Source: an uncultured Chlorobiaceae bacterium (lineage in GTDB: Bacteria; Bacteroidota; Chlorobiia; Chlorobiales; Chlorobiaceae). From it: 43,486 bases of DNA. Under the pieces are notes generated by a model. That model did no database searches. It worked only from the letters and a program-made list of their open reading frames with translations, and was not told where the DNA came from. Both the position numbers and the translations under genes were made by a program. Position 1 is the first letter of the stretch; the number at the start of each line of letters is the position of its first letter. Shown one piece after another: positions 1 through 7,663 of this stretch. The stretch spans positions 1-43,486 of the forward strand of contig CAIJPS010000070.1 in the NCBI GenBank assembly GCA_903822595.1, read 5' to 3'.

Positions 1-960
1 ATCGGGCTCCGCCTGATGGGTGGAAAGCTCACCTTTCAGCACGCCCTCTTTGTGCTGATACTCACCCCCGACTTCTACCTCCCGCTGCGCCAACTCGGCA
101 CCAAATTTCATGCCGGGATGGAGGGAGTCAGCGCTTCGAAGGAGATCTTTGCCATTCTCGACCAGAGTACCCCTGCGCCCGTGCAGCAGCAGGCATCATT
201 TGCCGTACAGAAGAGCGCCGGAAAGAGGCCCATTGTGTTCACCAGTGTCAGCTACACCTACCCCGGCAGCTCGCGGCCAGCGCTTGAGGGGATCAGCGCC
301 ACCATCCCTGCGGGAAAAACCACCGCCATCATCGGCCCGAGCGGTGCAGGAAAAAGTACCATGATCAACCTGCTGCTGCGATTCCAGGAGCCCGGTGAAG
401 GGAGCATCACCATTGACGGCAACCCGATTCACGCCATTCCACTTGAGGAGTGGCACCGCCAGATTTCATGGGTTCCGCAGCACCCCTACCTCTTCAACGC
501 CACCTTGAGGGATAATATTCTCCTTGCGAGACCGGAGGCTTCAGCAGAGGATATGGAGAGCGCCCTGAAGAAAACCGGTCTGACCACCTTTGTCGGTTCT
601 CTGCCCAACGGCCTTGAGACCATGATTGGCGAACAGGGGGCCCGGCTGAGCGGAGGAGAGGCGCAAAGGGTAGCACTTGCCCGCGCATTCCTTAAAAACG
701 CCCCGCTGCTGGTGCTCGACGAACCAACTTCGCACACCGACCCGGAACTTGAAGCGGCGCTCCGCAGCTCAATCCAGGAGCTGATGAGGGGAAGAACCAC
801 CATCATCATTGCCCACCGGCTTGAAACCATACGCTCAGCCGAGCAAATCATCGTCGTCAACGAGGGAAAAATCAGCCAGTTCGGCACCCACGAGGAGCTG
901 ATCGCCAACGGAGGCTTTTACCAGGAGGCCCTCCTTCTGCAACAGGATAACCACTCATGA
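1..960 (+). CDS. cydD: CydD, thiol ABC exporter subunit (5'-truncated)
   Basis: This is the C-terminal part of an ABC exporter half-transporter; the reading frame is open to base 1, so the start and most membrane helices lie outside the window. The visible part has the end of the transmembrane domain followed by a complete nucleotide-binding domain: Walker A (GPSGAGKST), signature (LSGGEAQRV), Walker B (LLVLDEPT) and the switch histidine (IIAHR). With the next gene, which starts inside its stop codon (ATGA overlap), it should form the heterodimeric CydDC exporter. CydDC is known to export cysteine and glutathione to the periplasm and is required to assemble cytochrome bd oxidase. In an anaerobe this usually serves oxygen defence. 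cydAB is not visible and may lie upstream. The family is certain; CydD rather than another exporter is inferred from gene order. Confidence 0.88.
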   Translation: MGLRLMGGKLTFQHALFVLILTPDFYLPLRQLGTKFHAGMEGVSASKEIFAILDQSTPAPVQQQASFAVQKSAGKRPIVFTSVSYTYPGSSRPALEGISATIPAGKTTAIIGPSGAGKSTMINLLLRFQEPGEGSITIDGNPIHAIPLEEWHRQISWVPQHPYLFNATLRDNILLARPEASAEDMESALKKTGLTTFVGSLPNGLETMIGEQGARLSGGEAQRVALARAFLKNAPLLVLDEPTSHTDPELEAALRSSIQELMRGRTTIIIAHRLETIRSAEQIIVVNEGKISQFGTHEELIANGGFYQEALLLQQDNHS

Positions 961-2678
961 AAATCTTTTTTCGACTCATTGCACTGGTCAAGCCATATTT
1001 CTTTTGGATGGCCCTCGCAGCACTTATTGGCTTTGCCACCACCGGCAGCGGCATAGGCCTTCTGATGACCTCCGCCTACATCATCGCCAAAGCGGCCCTG
1101 CAACCGCCGATGGTCACCCTGCAACTCGGCATCGCAGGAGTGCGCTTTTTCGGCCTTGCACGGGGAGTTTTCCGCTACGCCGAACGACTCATCTCCCACA
1201 ACATCACCTTCAAAATTCTGGCAAAATTGCGTGTCTGGTTTTATGATGCCATCGAGCCCCTCGCACCGGCACGCCTCATGCACTTCAAGAGCGGCGACCT
1301 GCTGCAACGGGTCGTTGACGACATCCAGAGCCTCGAAAACATCTACACAAGGGTACTCGGCCCGCCACTCACCGCACTGCTTGTGGCCGCACTGATGTGG
1401 TTTCTGCTCGGCGTCTACTCCCTGCAGGCGGCGCTGCTCATCCTCTGCTTCCACACCCTTGCAGGCATTGGCGTCCCACTCCTCTCCCGGCAGTTAAGCC
1501 GTGGTGTTTCCGTCGGCATTATGAACCACAAGGCTGAGCAGCAGGTGCTGGCGCTCGACCTCTTCCAGGGCATAGGAGAGCTGCAACTCTACGGACAACT
1601 TCCGGCACACCTCGCCACCATGCAAAGCGCCGAAAGCGGCAAGCTCCAGCTCCAGAGAAAAAACGCTATCATCGAAGGGCTGCACGAATCGCTCACCGGT
1701 CTCCTCATGAACGGCGCACTTATCGCCATTCTCTGGGCGCTGATTCCCTCCATCTCTACCGGAGCGGTCAACGGGATTTCCCTCACCGTCATCACCCTCG
1801 CCGTCATGGCCTCCTTCGAGCCATTTCTGCCGCTGCCCTCCACCCTGAAGCACCTCGAAGCTGACCAGCGCGCCGGAGAGCGCCTTTTTGAAATTCTCGA
1901 TGCCAAGCCGGAGACCGTTGCCCCAGCCAATCCCCTACCCTTTCCGACAGAGCATACCATTCAGATTGAAAAGCTCAGCTTCACCTACCCCGGCAGCACC
2001 ACAAAAGCGCTCGACCATCTCACCTTCACCGTTCTCCCCGGAGAGCACATCGCCATCGTCGGCCCGAGCGGCGCAGGCAAATCGACCATCACCTCTCTTT
2101 TCATGCGCTTCTGGAACAGCAGCGAAGGGAGCATCTCCATCGGCGGCCTCAACATCACCCTCTTTGACCCCGAAGAGCTGCGCCGCCAGATAGCCCTCGT
2201 CTCGCAGCGAACCTACCTCTTTGCCGAAACCATCCGTGAAAATCTGACCCTTGCCGGGCCGGAGGCCACCGACGACGAACTCAAAAAAGCGCTCACCGCC
2301 GCCGGGCTCAGCCACTTCACCTCAAAACTCGACGAATGGTGCGGCCAGCACGGCATGAAACTGAGCGGAGGAGAACGTCAGCGCATCGCCATCGCCCGAA
2401 TCCTGCTGCAACGTGCCCCCATCATGATTCTCGACGAAGCAACAGCCAACCTCGACGGCGTGACGGAGAGAGAGGTGACCCAGACACTGAACGCCATCAG
2501 CGCAGGCAAAACGCTGATAACCATTACCCACCGCTTAAAGGCAATGGAGCAGTATAACCGTATTCTTGTGCTTGAGAAGGGCAGGATTGTGGAGCAGGGT
2601 GTGCATGGAGAGTTGATGGCCGGGAACGGGCTTTACCGGAGGATGTGGGAGTTACAGCATGTGGCGGAGGTGGTATAG
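957..2678 (+). CDS. cydC: CydC, thiol ABC exporter subunit
   Basis: This 573-residue ABC exporter half-transporter has an N-terminal six-helix membrane domain (about residues 10-310) and a C-terminal ATPase domain with Walker A (GPSGAGKST), signature (LSGGERQRIAIARI), Walker B (IMILDEAT) and the switch histidine (ITHR). The N-terminal stretch with TSAYIIAKAA and GVFRYAERLISH is characteristic of CydC as I know it. The ATG overlaps the cydD stop by four bases, so translation is probably coupled. The product would pair with CydD in the inner membrane to export thiols for cytochrome bd maturation. Length matches the family. Confidence in CydC is high because of the RYAERL region and the CydD partner. 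Confidence 0.92.
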   Translation: MKIFFRLIALVKPYFFWMALAALIGFATTGSGIGLLMTSAYIIAKAALQPPMVTLQLGIAGVRFFGLARGVFRYAERLISHNITFKILAKLRVWFYDAIEPLAPARLMHFKSGDLLQRVVDDIQSLENIYTRVLGPPLTALLVAALMWFLLGVYSLQAALLILCFHTLAGIGVPLLSRQLSRGVSVGIMNHKAEQQVLALDLFQGIGELQLYGQLPAHLATMQSAESGKLQLQRKNAIIEGLHESLTGLLMNGALIAILWALIPSISTGAVNGISLTVITLAVMASFEPFLPLPSTLKHLEADQRAGERLFEILDAKPETVAPANPLPFPTEHTIQIEKLSFTYPGSTTKALDHLTFTVLPGEHIAIVGPSGAGKSTITSLFMRFWNSSEGSISIGGLNITLFDPEELRRQIALVSQRTYLFAETIRENLTLAGPEATDDELKKALTAAGLSHFTSKLDEWCGQHGMKLSGGERQRIAIARILLQRAPIMILDEATANLDGVTEREVTQTLNAISAGKTLITITHRLKAMEQYNRILVLEKGRIVEQGVHGELMAGNGLYRRMWELQHVAEVV

Positions 2679-2749
2679 ACGGGATAATCATCAGAATCAA
2701 AAATGATCTACTGAGAACCTCTTTTCGATGCGCATACCAAATGCACTGT

Positions 2750-4261
2750 TTACATCTGACCTTCGGTAAGGTAGCGCTGATGCCAGCTTAACGCTTCATT
2801 GAGCAGATGGGGGGTGTGCTTACCAAACGAGTGATCAAGCGAACGCTTCAGGTAGTCCTGAAGTGCCGGTCTGAAATCCGGATGGGCACAGTTTTCGATG
2901 ATCACCTTTGCCCGCTGACTGGGGGAGAGGCCACGCAGGTCAGCCAGACCCTGTTCGGTAACCAGTACCTGAACATCGTGCTCTGTATGATCGACGTGGG
3001 ATACCATAGGCACAATGCAGGAAATTTGACCGTTCTTTGCCTGTGATGGTGTCATGAATATGGAGATATAGGCATTGCGGGCAAAATCACCTGAGCCGCC
3101 GATACCGTTCATGATGGCACTGCCCATGACATGCGTTGAATTAACATTGCCGTATATATCGGCCTCAATCATGCCGTTCATGGCAATAACCCCGAGACGC
3201 CGGATAACTTCAGGGTGATTGCTGATTTCCTGGGGACGCAGGACAATCTTCTCTCGGTAGAGCTCGAAATTGGTGTAGAGTTCTTCAAGGGCTGTGTCGC
3301 TCAAAGAGAAAGCCGTGGCCGATGCAGAAATCAATTTGCCGGATCGGATCATCTCAAGCATACCATCCTGCAACACCTCAGTATAGGCGGTCAGGTTCTC
3401 GAACGGCCCGTGGTTCAGACCTGCCATAACGGCATTGGCAATATTGCCCACACCTGATTGCAGGGGCAGCAGATCCTTGGGAAGCCGTCCTCTCTTTACT
3501 TCATGTTCAAGAAATTCGAGAATATGGCCGGCAATAAGGCGGGAATTTTCGTCAGGCGGCGAGAAAGCTGAATTTCTATCGGGGCTATGGGTTTCGACTA
3601 TGGCAATAACTTTAGAGGGATCGCAATGCAAATATGGGTCGCCAATCCTGTCCTGTGGACTCACGAGAGGAATCGGTTGGCGATATGGAGGCAGATTGGT
3701 ACCGTAATAAACGTCGTGCATCCCCTCCAGACGATTGTCCTGCCAGGAGTTAACTTCGAGGATGACCTTGTCCGCCTGTTCCAGCCAGGTTTTGTTGTTA
3801 CCAATTGAAGAGGATGGAATCAGACGACCGTCTTCGAGAATACCGGCTACTTCAACCACCGCAATATCGAGCTTTCCAAGAAAGCCAAACCAGACAAACT
3901 GGGCTACATGGGAGAGGTGAATATCGAGATATTCCATCTCGCCAGCGTTGATGCGTTTGCGGCAAATGGGGTCTGATTGGTAAGGAAGACGCATTTCCAC
4001 GCCATCAACCTTGGCCAGGGCTCCATCAAGTTCCGGTGCAGTGGAAGCGCCTGTCCATACACCGATTCTGAATTTTTCTCCAGCGCTGTTGGCCTGCTCA
4101 ATGCGTTTGGCAAGTGCTGCGGGCACAGCCTTGGGATAACCGGACCCGGTAAACCCGCTCATCCCGACATTGACTCCGGATGAAATAAGTGATGCCGCCT
4201 GTTCCACACTCATGATCTTACCTTGCAAGGCCTTACTAAGAATGCGGGATGGTGTATTCAT
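2750..4261 (-). CDS. acetyl-CoA hydrolase / succinyl-CoA:acetate CoA-transferase family
   Basis: A protein of about 503 residues of the Ach1/Cat1/AarC family, which moves CoA between acetate and succinate (or hydrolyses acetyl-CoA). Visible family features are the early GVNVGMSGFTGSGYPK stretch, YTEVLQDGML, ADIYGNVNSTH and the glycine-rich GIGGSGDFARN near the C-terminus, followed by HVDHTEHDVQVLVTEQG. I place the start at 4261 because AAGGAG lies about ten bases upstream; an in-frame ATG at 4354 would add 31 unrelated residues. In a green sulfur bacterium it would link acetate uptake to the succinyl-CoA pool of the reductive TCA cycle; this role is inferred. The gene stands alone, convergent with cydDC and divergent from bciB. 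Hydrolase versus transferase activity cannot be decided by eye. Confidence 0.88.
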   Translation of the reverse strand: MNTPSRILSKALQGKIMSVEQAASLISSGVNVGMSGFTGSGYPKAVPAALAKRIEQANSAGEKFRIGVWTGASTAPELDGALAKVDGVEMRLPYQSDPICRKRINAGEMEYLDIHLSHVAQFVWFGFLGKLDIAVVEVAGILEDGRLIPSSSIGNNKTWLEQADKVILEVNSWQDNRLEGMHDVYYGTNLPPYRQPIPLVSPQDRIGDPYLHCDPSKVIAIVETHSPDRNSAFSPPDENSRLIAGHILEFLEHEVKRGRLPKDLLPLQSGVGNIANAVMAGLNHGPFENLTAYTEVLQDGMLEMIRSGKLISASATAFSLSDTALEELYTNFELYREKIVLRPQEISNHPEVIRRLGVIAMNGMIEADIYGNVNSTHVMGSAIMNGIGGSGDFARNAYISIFMTPSQAKNGQISCIVPMVSHVDHTEHDVQVLVTEQGLADLRGLSPSQRAKVIIENCAHPDFRPALQDYLKRSLDHSFGKHTPHLLNEALSWHQRYLTEGQM

Positions 4262-4312
4262 TGTAGCATAACTCCTTTCAAGATTGAGGAACTGCCAACG
4301 CAGCGAATCATC

Positions 4313-4337
4313 CCTGAAACTTTCACAAGTTTTCAGG
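4313..4337 (-). promoter_or_regulatory. hairpin in the leader of the CoA-transferase gene
   Basis: The arms CCTGAAACTT and AAGTTTTCAGG pair over ten positions with a single bulged base and a four-base loop. The hairpin lies about 50 bases upstream of the chosen start at 4261, inside the divergent 4262-4498 region. It has no T-run after it on either strand, so it does not look like a terminator. It may be a 5' UTR stabiliser or a protein-binding site. If translation instead starts at 4354, it would be inside the coding region. Confidence 0.35.
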
Positions 4338-4498
4338 CGCTGAGAACTTACCATTATTCCTAATCAATAAAAAAACAGTTTCGACCCGGCAGGCGAAAAT
4401 CGTTCGAAGAGTACTCATCATTTGAAATTCTTGAACAGAATGCTGATTTTCTCAAGGAATCCTGGCACAGAAAAAAGCATTATTCTTTTCACAAAACT

Positions 4499-5707
4499 AT
4501 GCATCAGACAGAAAAAACGATCTGCAGCTCCTGTGGACTCTGTTCCATTCAGGCATGGCCGGTTGAACAAAGTACCATGAGCTGTGTGTTTAAAAACGGC
4601 TGGCTCGGCGAGAGGGAGAAAAAGCTTTTCGGGCGAGAGAGAAGCCTTGATGATCCGGTGGAAATGCGTTTTGGCATGACGCTTGACCGCTTTACAGCTC
4701 AACTAAAAAAACCGGTACCCGGTTCGCAGTGGAGCGGCATCATTACCCGCTTGGCCATGAGAGCTTTTGAAGAGAAACTGGTGGACGGGGTTGTGTCGCT
4801 GCAGCACACTCCCGGCCATCATTTTTTCTCACAGCCTTTACTGGCACGAAGCCTTGATGAGATCTATACAACAAGGGGCAACAAGCCGGTGCTCTCCCTG
4901 GTGTTACACTCCCTTGAAAGCGCATATCGTCTGGGGATGAAAAAAGTCCTCGTCATTGGCGCAGCCTGTCATCTGCATACACTGCGGGATTTTCAGGAGC
5001 GATTCGAATACCTGCATGAGATGGAGATTTTGACCATAGGAATTCCCTGCGTTGACAATGTCGCACGGTCAAAATGGCCGTGGATTCTGGAACGAATGTC
5101 GAAATCGCCCGACACCGCCTGCCATATCGAGTTCATGCAGGATTTCCGGATTCACATCCGCCACGTTGACGGCAGCGTTGAAAAAGTCCCCTTCTTCAGC
5201 CTTCCGGAAGAGCTTTCAAACCCTGCGATCTTCCCGACGGCATGTATGAGCTGCTTCGACTATCTCAACAGTCTTGCCGATATTACCGTGGGCTATATCG
5301 GGGCGGAACTGATTCCGGAGCAGAAACGGCAATGGATTCTGGTACGAACGGAAACAGGGCAAAAGCTGCTGAAGCTGATTGAAGCGGAACTCGAACGTTT
5401 TCCTGAATCGGGCAAGTGGGAGTGCCGTTCATTTGTCCAAAACACGACGAAACGCATCATCGAGAGCATGAAGGAAACGGATAAAGAGTATTCTCCGAAA
5501 AGCAGGATTCCGCTCTGGCTCGGCAACCTGCTTGCAGGAGTACTTGGTATGATTGGGCCGAAAGGGATCGGATTTGCGCACTACTCGGTGGACTTTCACC
5601 TGATCAGGCATTACTACTATGTCAAATTCCGCTTTCCGGAGCAGCTCGAAAAGCTGGTGCCGCGGCACGTCCGGATTATCCTTGAGGAATACGGACTTCC
5701 ACTCTGA
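4499..5707 (+). CDS. bciB: BciB, ferredoxin-type 3,8-divinyl chlorophyllide 8-vinyl reductase
   Basis: A 402-residue iron-sulfur flavoprotein of the FrhB/F420-dehydrogenase beta family. It reduces the C8 vinyl group of divinyl (proto)chlorophyllide with reduced ferredoxin, late in (bacterio)chlorophyll synthesis. The N-terminal CSSCGLC (residues 9-15) supplies cluster ligands. Family blocks visible along the chain are [53 protein letters not shown] and [12 protein letters not shown]. These match my memory of cyanobacterial Slr1923 almost block for block, including length. The family also contains plant HCAR (7-hydroxymethyl chlorophyll a reductase), which evolved from BciB, so that activity cannot be excluded. 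No clear ribosome site precedes the ATG. The gene is convergent, 12 bases apart, with an SDR related to chlorophyll b reductases. Confidence 0.88.
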   Translation: MHQTEKTICSSCGLCSIQAWPVEQSTMSCVFKNGWLGEREKKLFGRERSLDDPVEMRFGMTLDRFTAQLKKPVPGSQWSGIITRLAMRAFEEKLVDGVVSLQHTPGHHFFSQPLLARSLDEIYTTRGNKPVLSLVLHSLESAYRLGMKKVLVIGAACHLHTLRDFQERFEYLHEMEILTIGIPCVDNVARSKWPWILERMSKSPDTACHIEFMQDFRIHIRHVDGSVEKVPFFSLPEELSNPAIFPTACMSCFDYLNSLADITVGYIGAELIPEQKRQWILVRTETGQKLLKLIEAELERFPESGKWECRSFVQNTTKRIIESMKETDKEYSPKSRIPLWLGNLLAGVLGMIGPKGIGFAHYSVDFHLIRHYYYVKFRFPEQLEKLVPRHVRIILEEYGLPL

Positions 5708-5719
5708 GAAATAAGCGCT

Positions 5720-6505
5720 TCAGGCAAAGAAGTTGCGCTTGCGGAAAGGGGCGAGCAGGATTTTCCCAATCATCCTTTGCTTGGTCAACCATTTTATTTT
5801 TGGCGATTGAGCCGTTGTTGCAAGCATTTTTCGGGTAAGAAAGGGGGCAACGGTCTCAACTTCATCGGCCATGATATTGAAAAACTGCTTTTTTTTCTGG
5901 CTTTCCGCTGAGGGGTCACTGACCGTACGGCGCAACATGTCGGTTACCACCATGCCGGGACTGATTGTGCCGATCTGCACTGAAGTGCCTCGTGCCTCAT
6001 GGGCAAAAGAGCGGGTAAAGTAGGTAAGAGCCCGTTTGGTTGTGCCATACAGTGTCTGGCCGTCGAGCATAAAGCCGTCGCTGCCAAGCCCCTCCATATT
6101 GAAAATCTTGCCTCCCCCCTGCTCTTTCATGCGCAGGAAAGGGATAATCGTGCCGGAAACAACACCGTCAATATTGACCCTGAAGACGCGGCTGAGTTCA
6201 CCATAATCAACTTCCCATGCATTGCGCATCTCATGGCCGATGCCAGCATTATTGATCCAGATATCAACACGCCCGAAATGGCTGACCGCCTCGTCATAAA
6301 GCCGGGTGATTGCCTCCCGGCTGCTTATATCGCCTGAAACTGCGGCAACACGTTCACAATAACCTTGAAGCTGATCCGTGGCTTTGCGGGTACTTTCAGG
6401 AGAACTCCCGTTAAGCACCACGTTGCAGCCTCTCTCAAGAAAGCAACGGGCAAGACCAAACCCTATGCCCCGGGTACTGCCGGTAATAACAACTGTTTTT
6501 GCCAT
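5720..6505 (-). CDS. short-chain dehydrogenase resembling chlorophyll b reductase (NYC1/NOL-like)
   Basis: A 261-residue classical SDR with the cofactor motif TGSTRGIG (residues 8-15), NNAG, and catalytic Tyr-Lys in LYGTTKRAL. Beyond the general fold it carries blocks I associate with plant NYC1/NOL chlorophyll b reductases: VDIWINNAG, GGKIFNMEGLGSDG (NYC1 has FNMDGAGSGG), SPGMVVTDML, FFNIMADEVETVAPFL and a C-terminal WLTKQRMI. Those enzymes reduce the C7 formyl group to hydroxymethyl. A green sulfur bacterium that makes bacteriochlorophyll e has such a group, but nothing in the window proves the substrate. It lies tail to tail with bciB. The general SDR call is certain; the NYC1-like subfamily is an inference from motif resemblance. 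Confidence 0.75.
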   Translation of the reverse strand: MAKTVVITGSTRGIGFGLARCFLERGCNVVLNGSSPESTRKATDQLQGYCERVAAVSGDISSREAITRLYDEAVSHFGRVDIWINNAGIGHEMRNAWEVDYGELSRVFRVNIDGVVSGTIIPFLRMKEQGGGKIFNMEGLGSDGFMLDGQTLYGTTKRALTYFTRSFAHEARGTSVQIGTISPGMVVTDMLRRTVSDPSAESQKKKQFFNIMADEVETVAPFLTRKMLATTAQSPKIKWLTKQRMIGKILLAPFRKRNFFA

Positions 6506-6618
6506 GTTGCTGTTTACATCTTATAACGTTACTTATCCAATTTTTTAACGGCATCGGAACAACACTGCCCGCACACCGCTCTGCGCACCGGGGATTTCAC
6601 CAGTAGGTATGCCCAAGT

Positions 6619-7038
6619 TCAGTTGCCAGGAAATTTTAGCTCCTCCCAGTCATCAATCAAGTCCCAGTCGCGCCCTTTAATCTCCCCCATGGCAACTCCC
6701 TTCAGGTAAACCGTCTGGCTCGCCAGATCCTCGGCCAGCCAGTCACACGGCATGGGAGCAGCTTCAAGCGTACCCTCATAAACACAGAGATCCTTCCAGT
6801 ACCTTTTCCCCTCTTTTTCTGCGTAACACTCAAAACCCAATTTCCACCACTGATTGAGCAACTGCTCCATCGCTATCGGGTTCATCGCTCCATCACGGAA
6901 GAGATAATCATCAAACCAGACACGCCCGCCAATGGCTACATGGTGGTCTTTCAGACAACGCTCCCAGCCTCCGGGATACTTCTCCTCAATCAAAGAAATG
7001 GGCACAATCAGATTGAAAAACTCGGTCATAATGGCCAT
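6619..7038 (-). CDS. conserved-looking hypothetical protein, 139 residues
   Basis: I do not recognise this protein. It is acidic and rich in tryptophan (GGWERC, QWWKLGF, RYWKDL, CDWLAEDL, RDWDLIDDWEEL), with no signal peptide or membrane segment, so it is probably a small cytoplasmic globular protein. The start at 7038 is supported by AAGGAG seven bases upstream; an upstream in-frame extension would overlap the lipocalin gene and has no ribosome site. It follows the lipocalin gene by 25 bases on the same strand and is likely co-transcribed with it. Confidence 0.7.
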   Translation of the reverse strand: MAIMTEFFNLIVPISLIEEKYPGGWERCLKDHHVAIGGRVWFDDYLFRDGAMNPIAMEQLLNQWWKLGFECYAEKEGKRYWKDLCVYEGTLEAAPMPCDWLAEDLASQTVYLKGVAMGEIKGRDWDLIDDWEELKFPGN

Positions 7039-7063
7039 AGAGGCTCCTTTGTATAATTTATCC

Positions 7064-7588
7064 TTACGGTTTTTGCTTGCCCAGATAGCGCAGCTTGGCG
7101 GTATCGAAACCGAGTGTTGCCGCTTTCGACACAAGCGCACTCAGTTGCCCCTGCTCCATGACAGAATCTTTCGACAAAATCCAGAAATAGGATTTGTCGC
7201 GACCGCACACCATCGCCCATCGGTAGCCCGCCCTGTCGAGATCAATCACATTGTAGCTCGCATAAAAAGGGCCAAAGAAAGAGACCTTCAGGGCACCTAC
7301 GGTGGTTTTTTTATCGTCGATAAAAACGCCGCGCCCCTGAATGGTTTTCCATTTCTGTTCTTTCCGGTCATAACCCTTGTTCACCACCTTGACGCTGCCA
7401 TCCGGAGCAAGTGAATAGGTGGCCGTTACCGGATCAAGCTCCTTTTCAAAGCGGTTATCGAGACGGACAATTTCATGCCAGGTGCCGAGATAACGATCGA
7501 GAGAAAAATTATCAACAACCGTAATTCCCTGCGGAATACCGGTGCATCCTGCAAGCAGGAGAAAACAAAGCAATAAAAGTTTTTTCAT
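7064..7588 (-). CDS. blc: lipocalin-family outer-membrane lipoprotein (Blc-like)
   Basis: A 174-residue lipoprotein. The signal peptide ends in the lipobox LAGC with the lipidated cysteine at residue 15. The lipocalin hallmark GTW sits at about residue 35 (YLGTWHEIVRLDNRFEK), and the typical late block YFWILSKDS is present. Bacterial lipocalins of this type (E. coli Blc) bind lysophospholipids or fatty acids at the outer membrane and are often stress-induced. GGAG lies at a good distance from the ATG. It sits 75 bases downstream of the membrane NACHT gene on the same strand and 25 bases upstream of the hypothetical gene, so a three-gene transcript is plausible. Fold confidence is high; the ligand is unknown. 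Confidence 0.9.
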   Translation of the reverse strand: MKKLLLLCFLLLAGCTGIPQGITVVDNFSLDRYLGTWHEIVRLDNRFEKELDPVTATYSLAPDGSVKVVNKGYDRKEQKWKTIQGRGVFIDDKKTTVGALKVSFFGPFYASYNVIDLDRAGYRWAMVCGRDKSYFWILSKDSVMEQGQLSALVSKAATLGFDTAKLRYLGKQKP

Positions 7589-7663
7589 GAGGCATACTCC
7601 AATTATGATTGTTTCAAAAAAAAATTCCCCTTTCAGAGTTCCAGAAAACAGAAAGACAGAAGA

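Noticed and set aside
918-1454. 178-codon minus-strand ORF opposite cydC
   Set aside because: It is rich in Gly, Glu, Ala and His without any motif and lies entirely opposite a certain gene.
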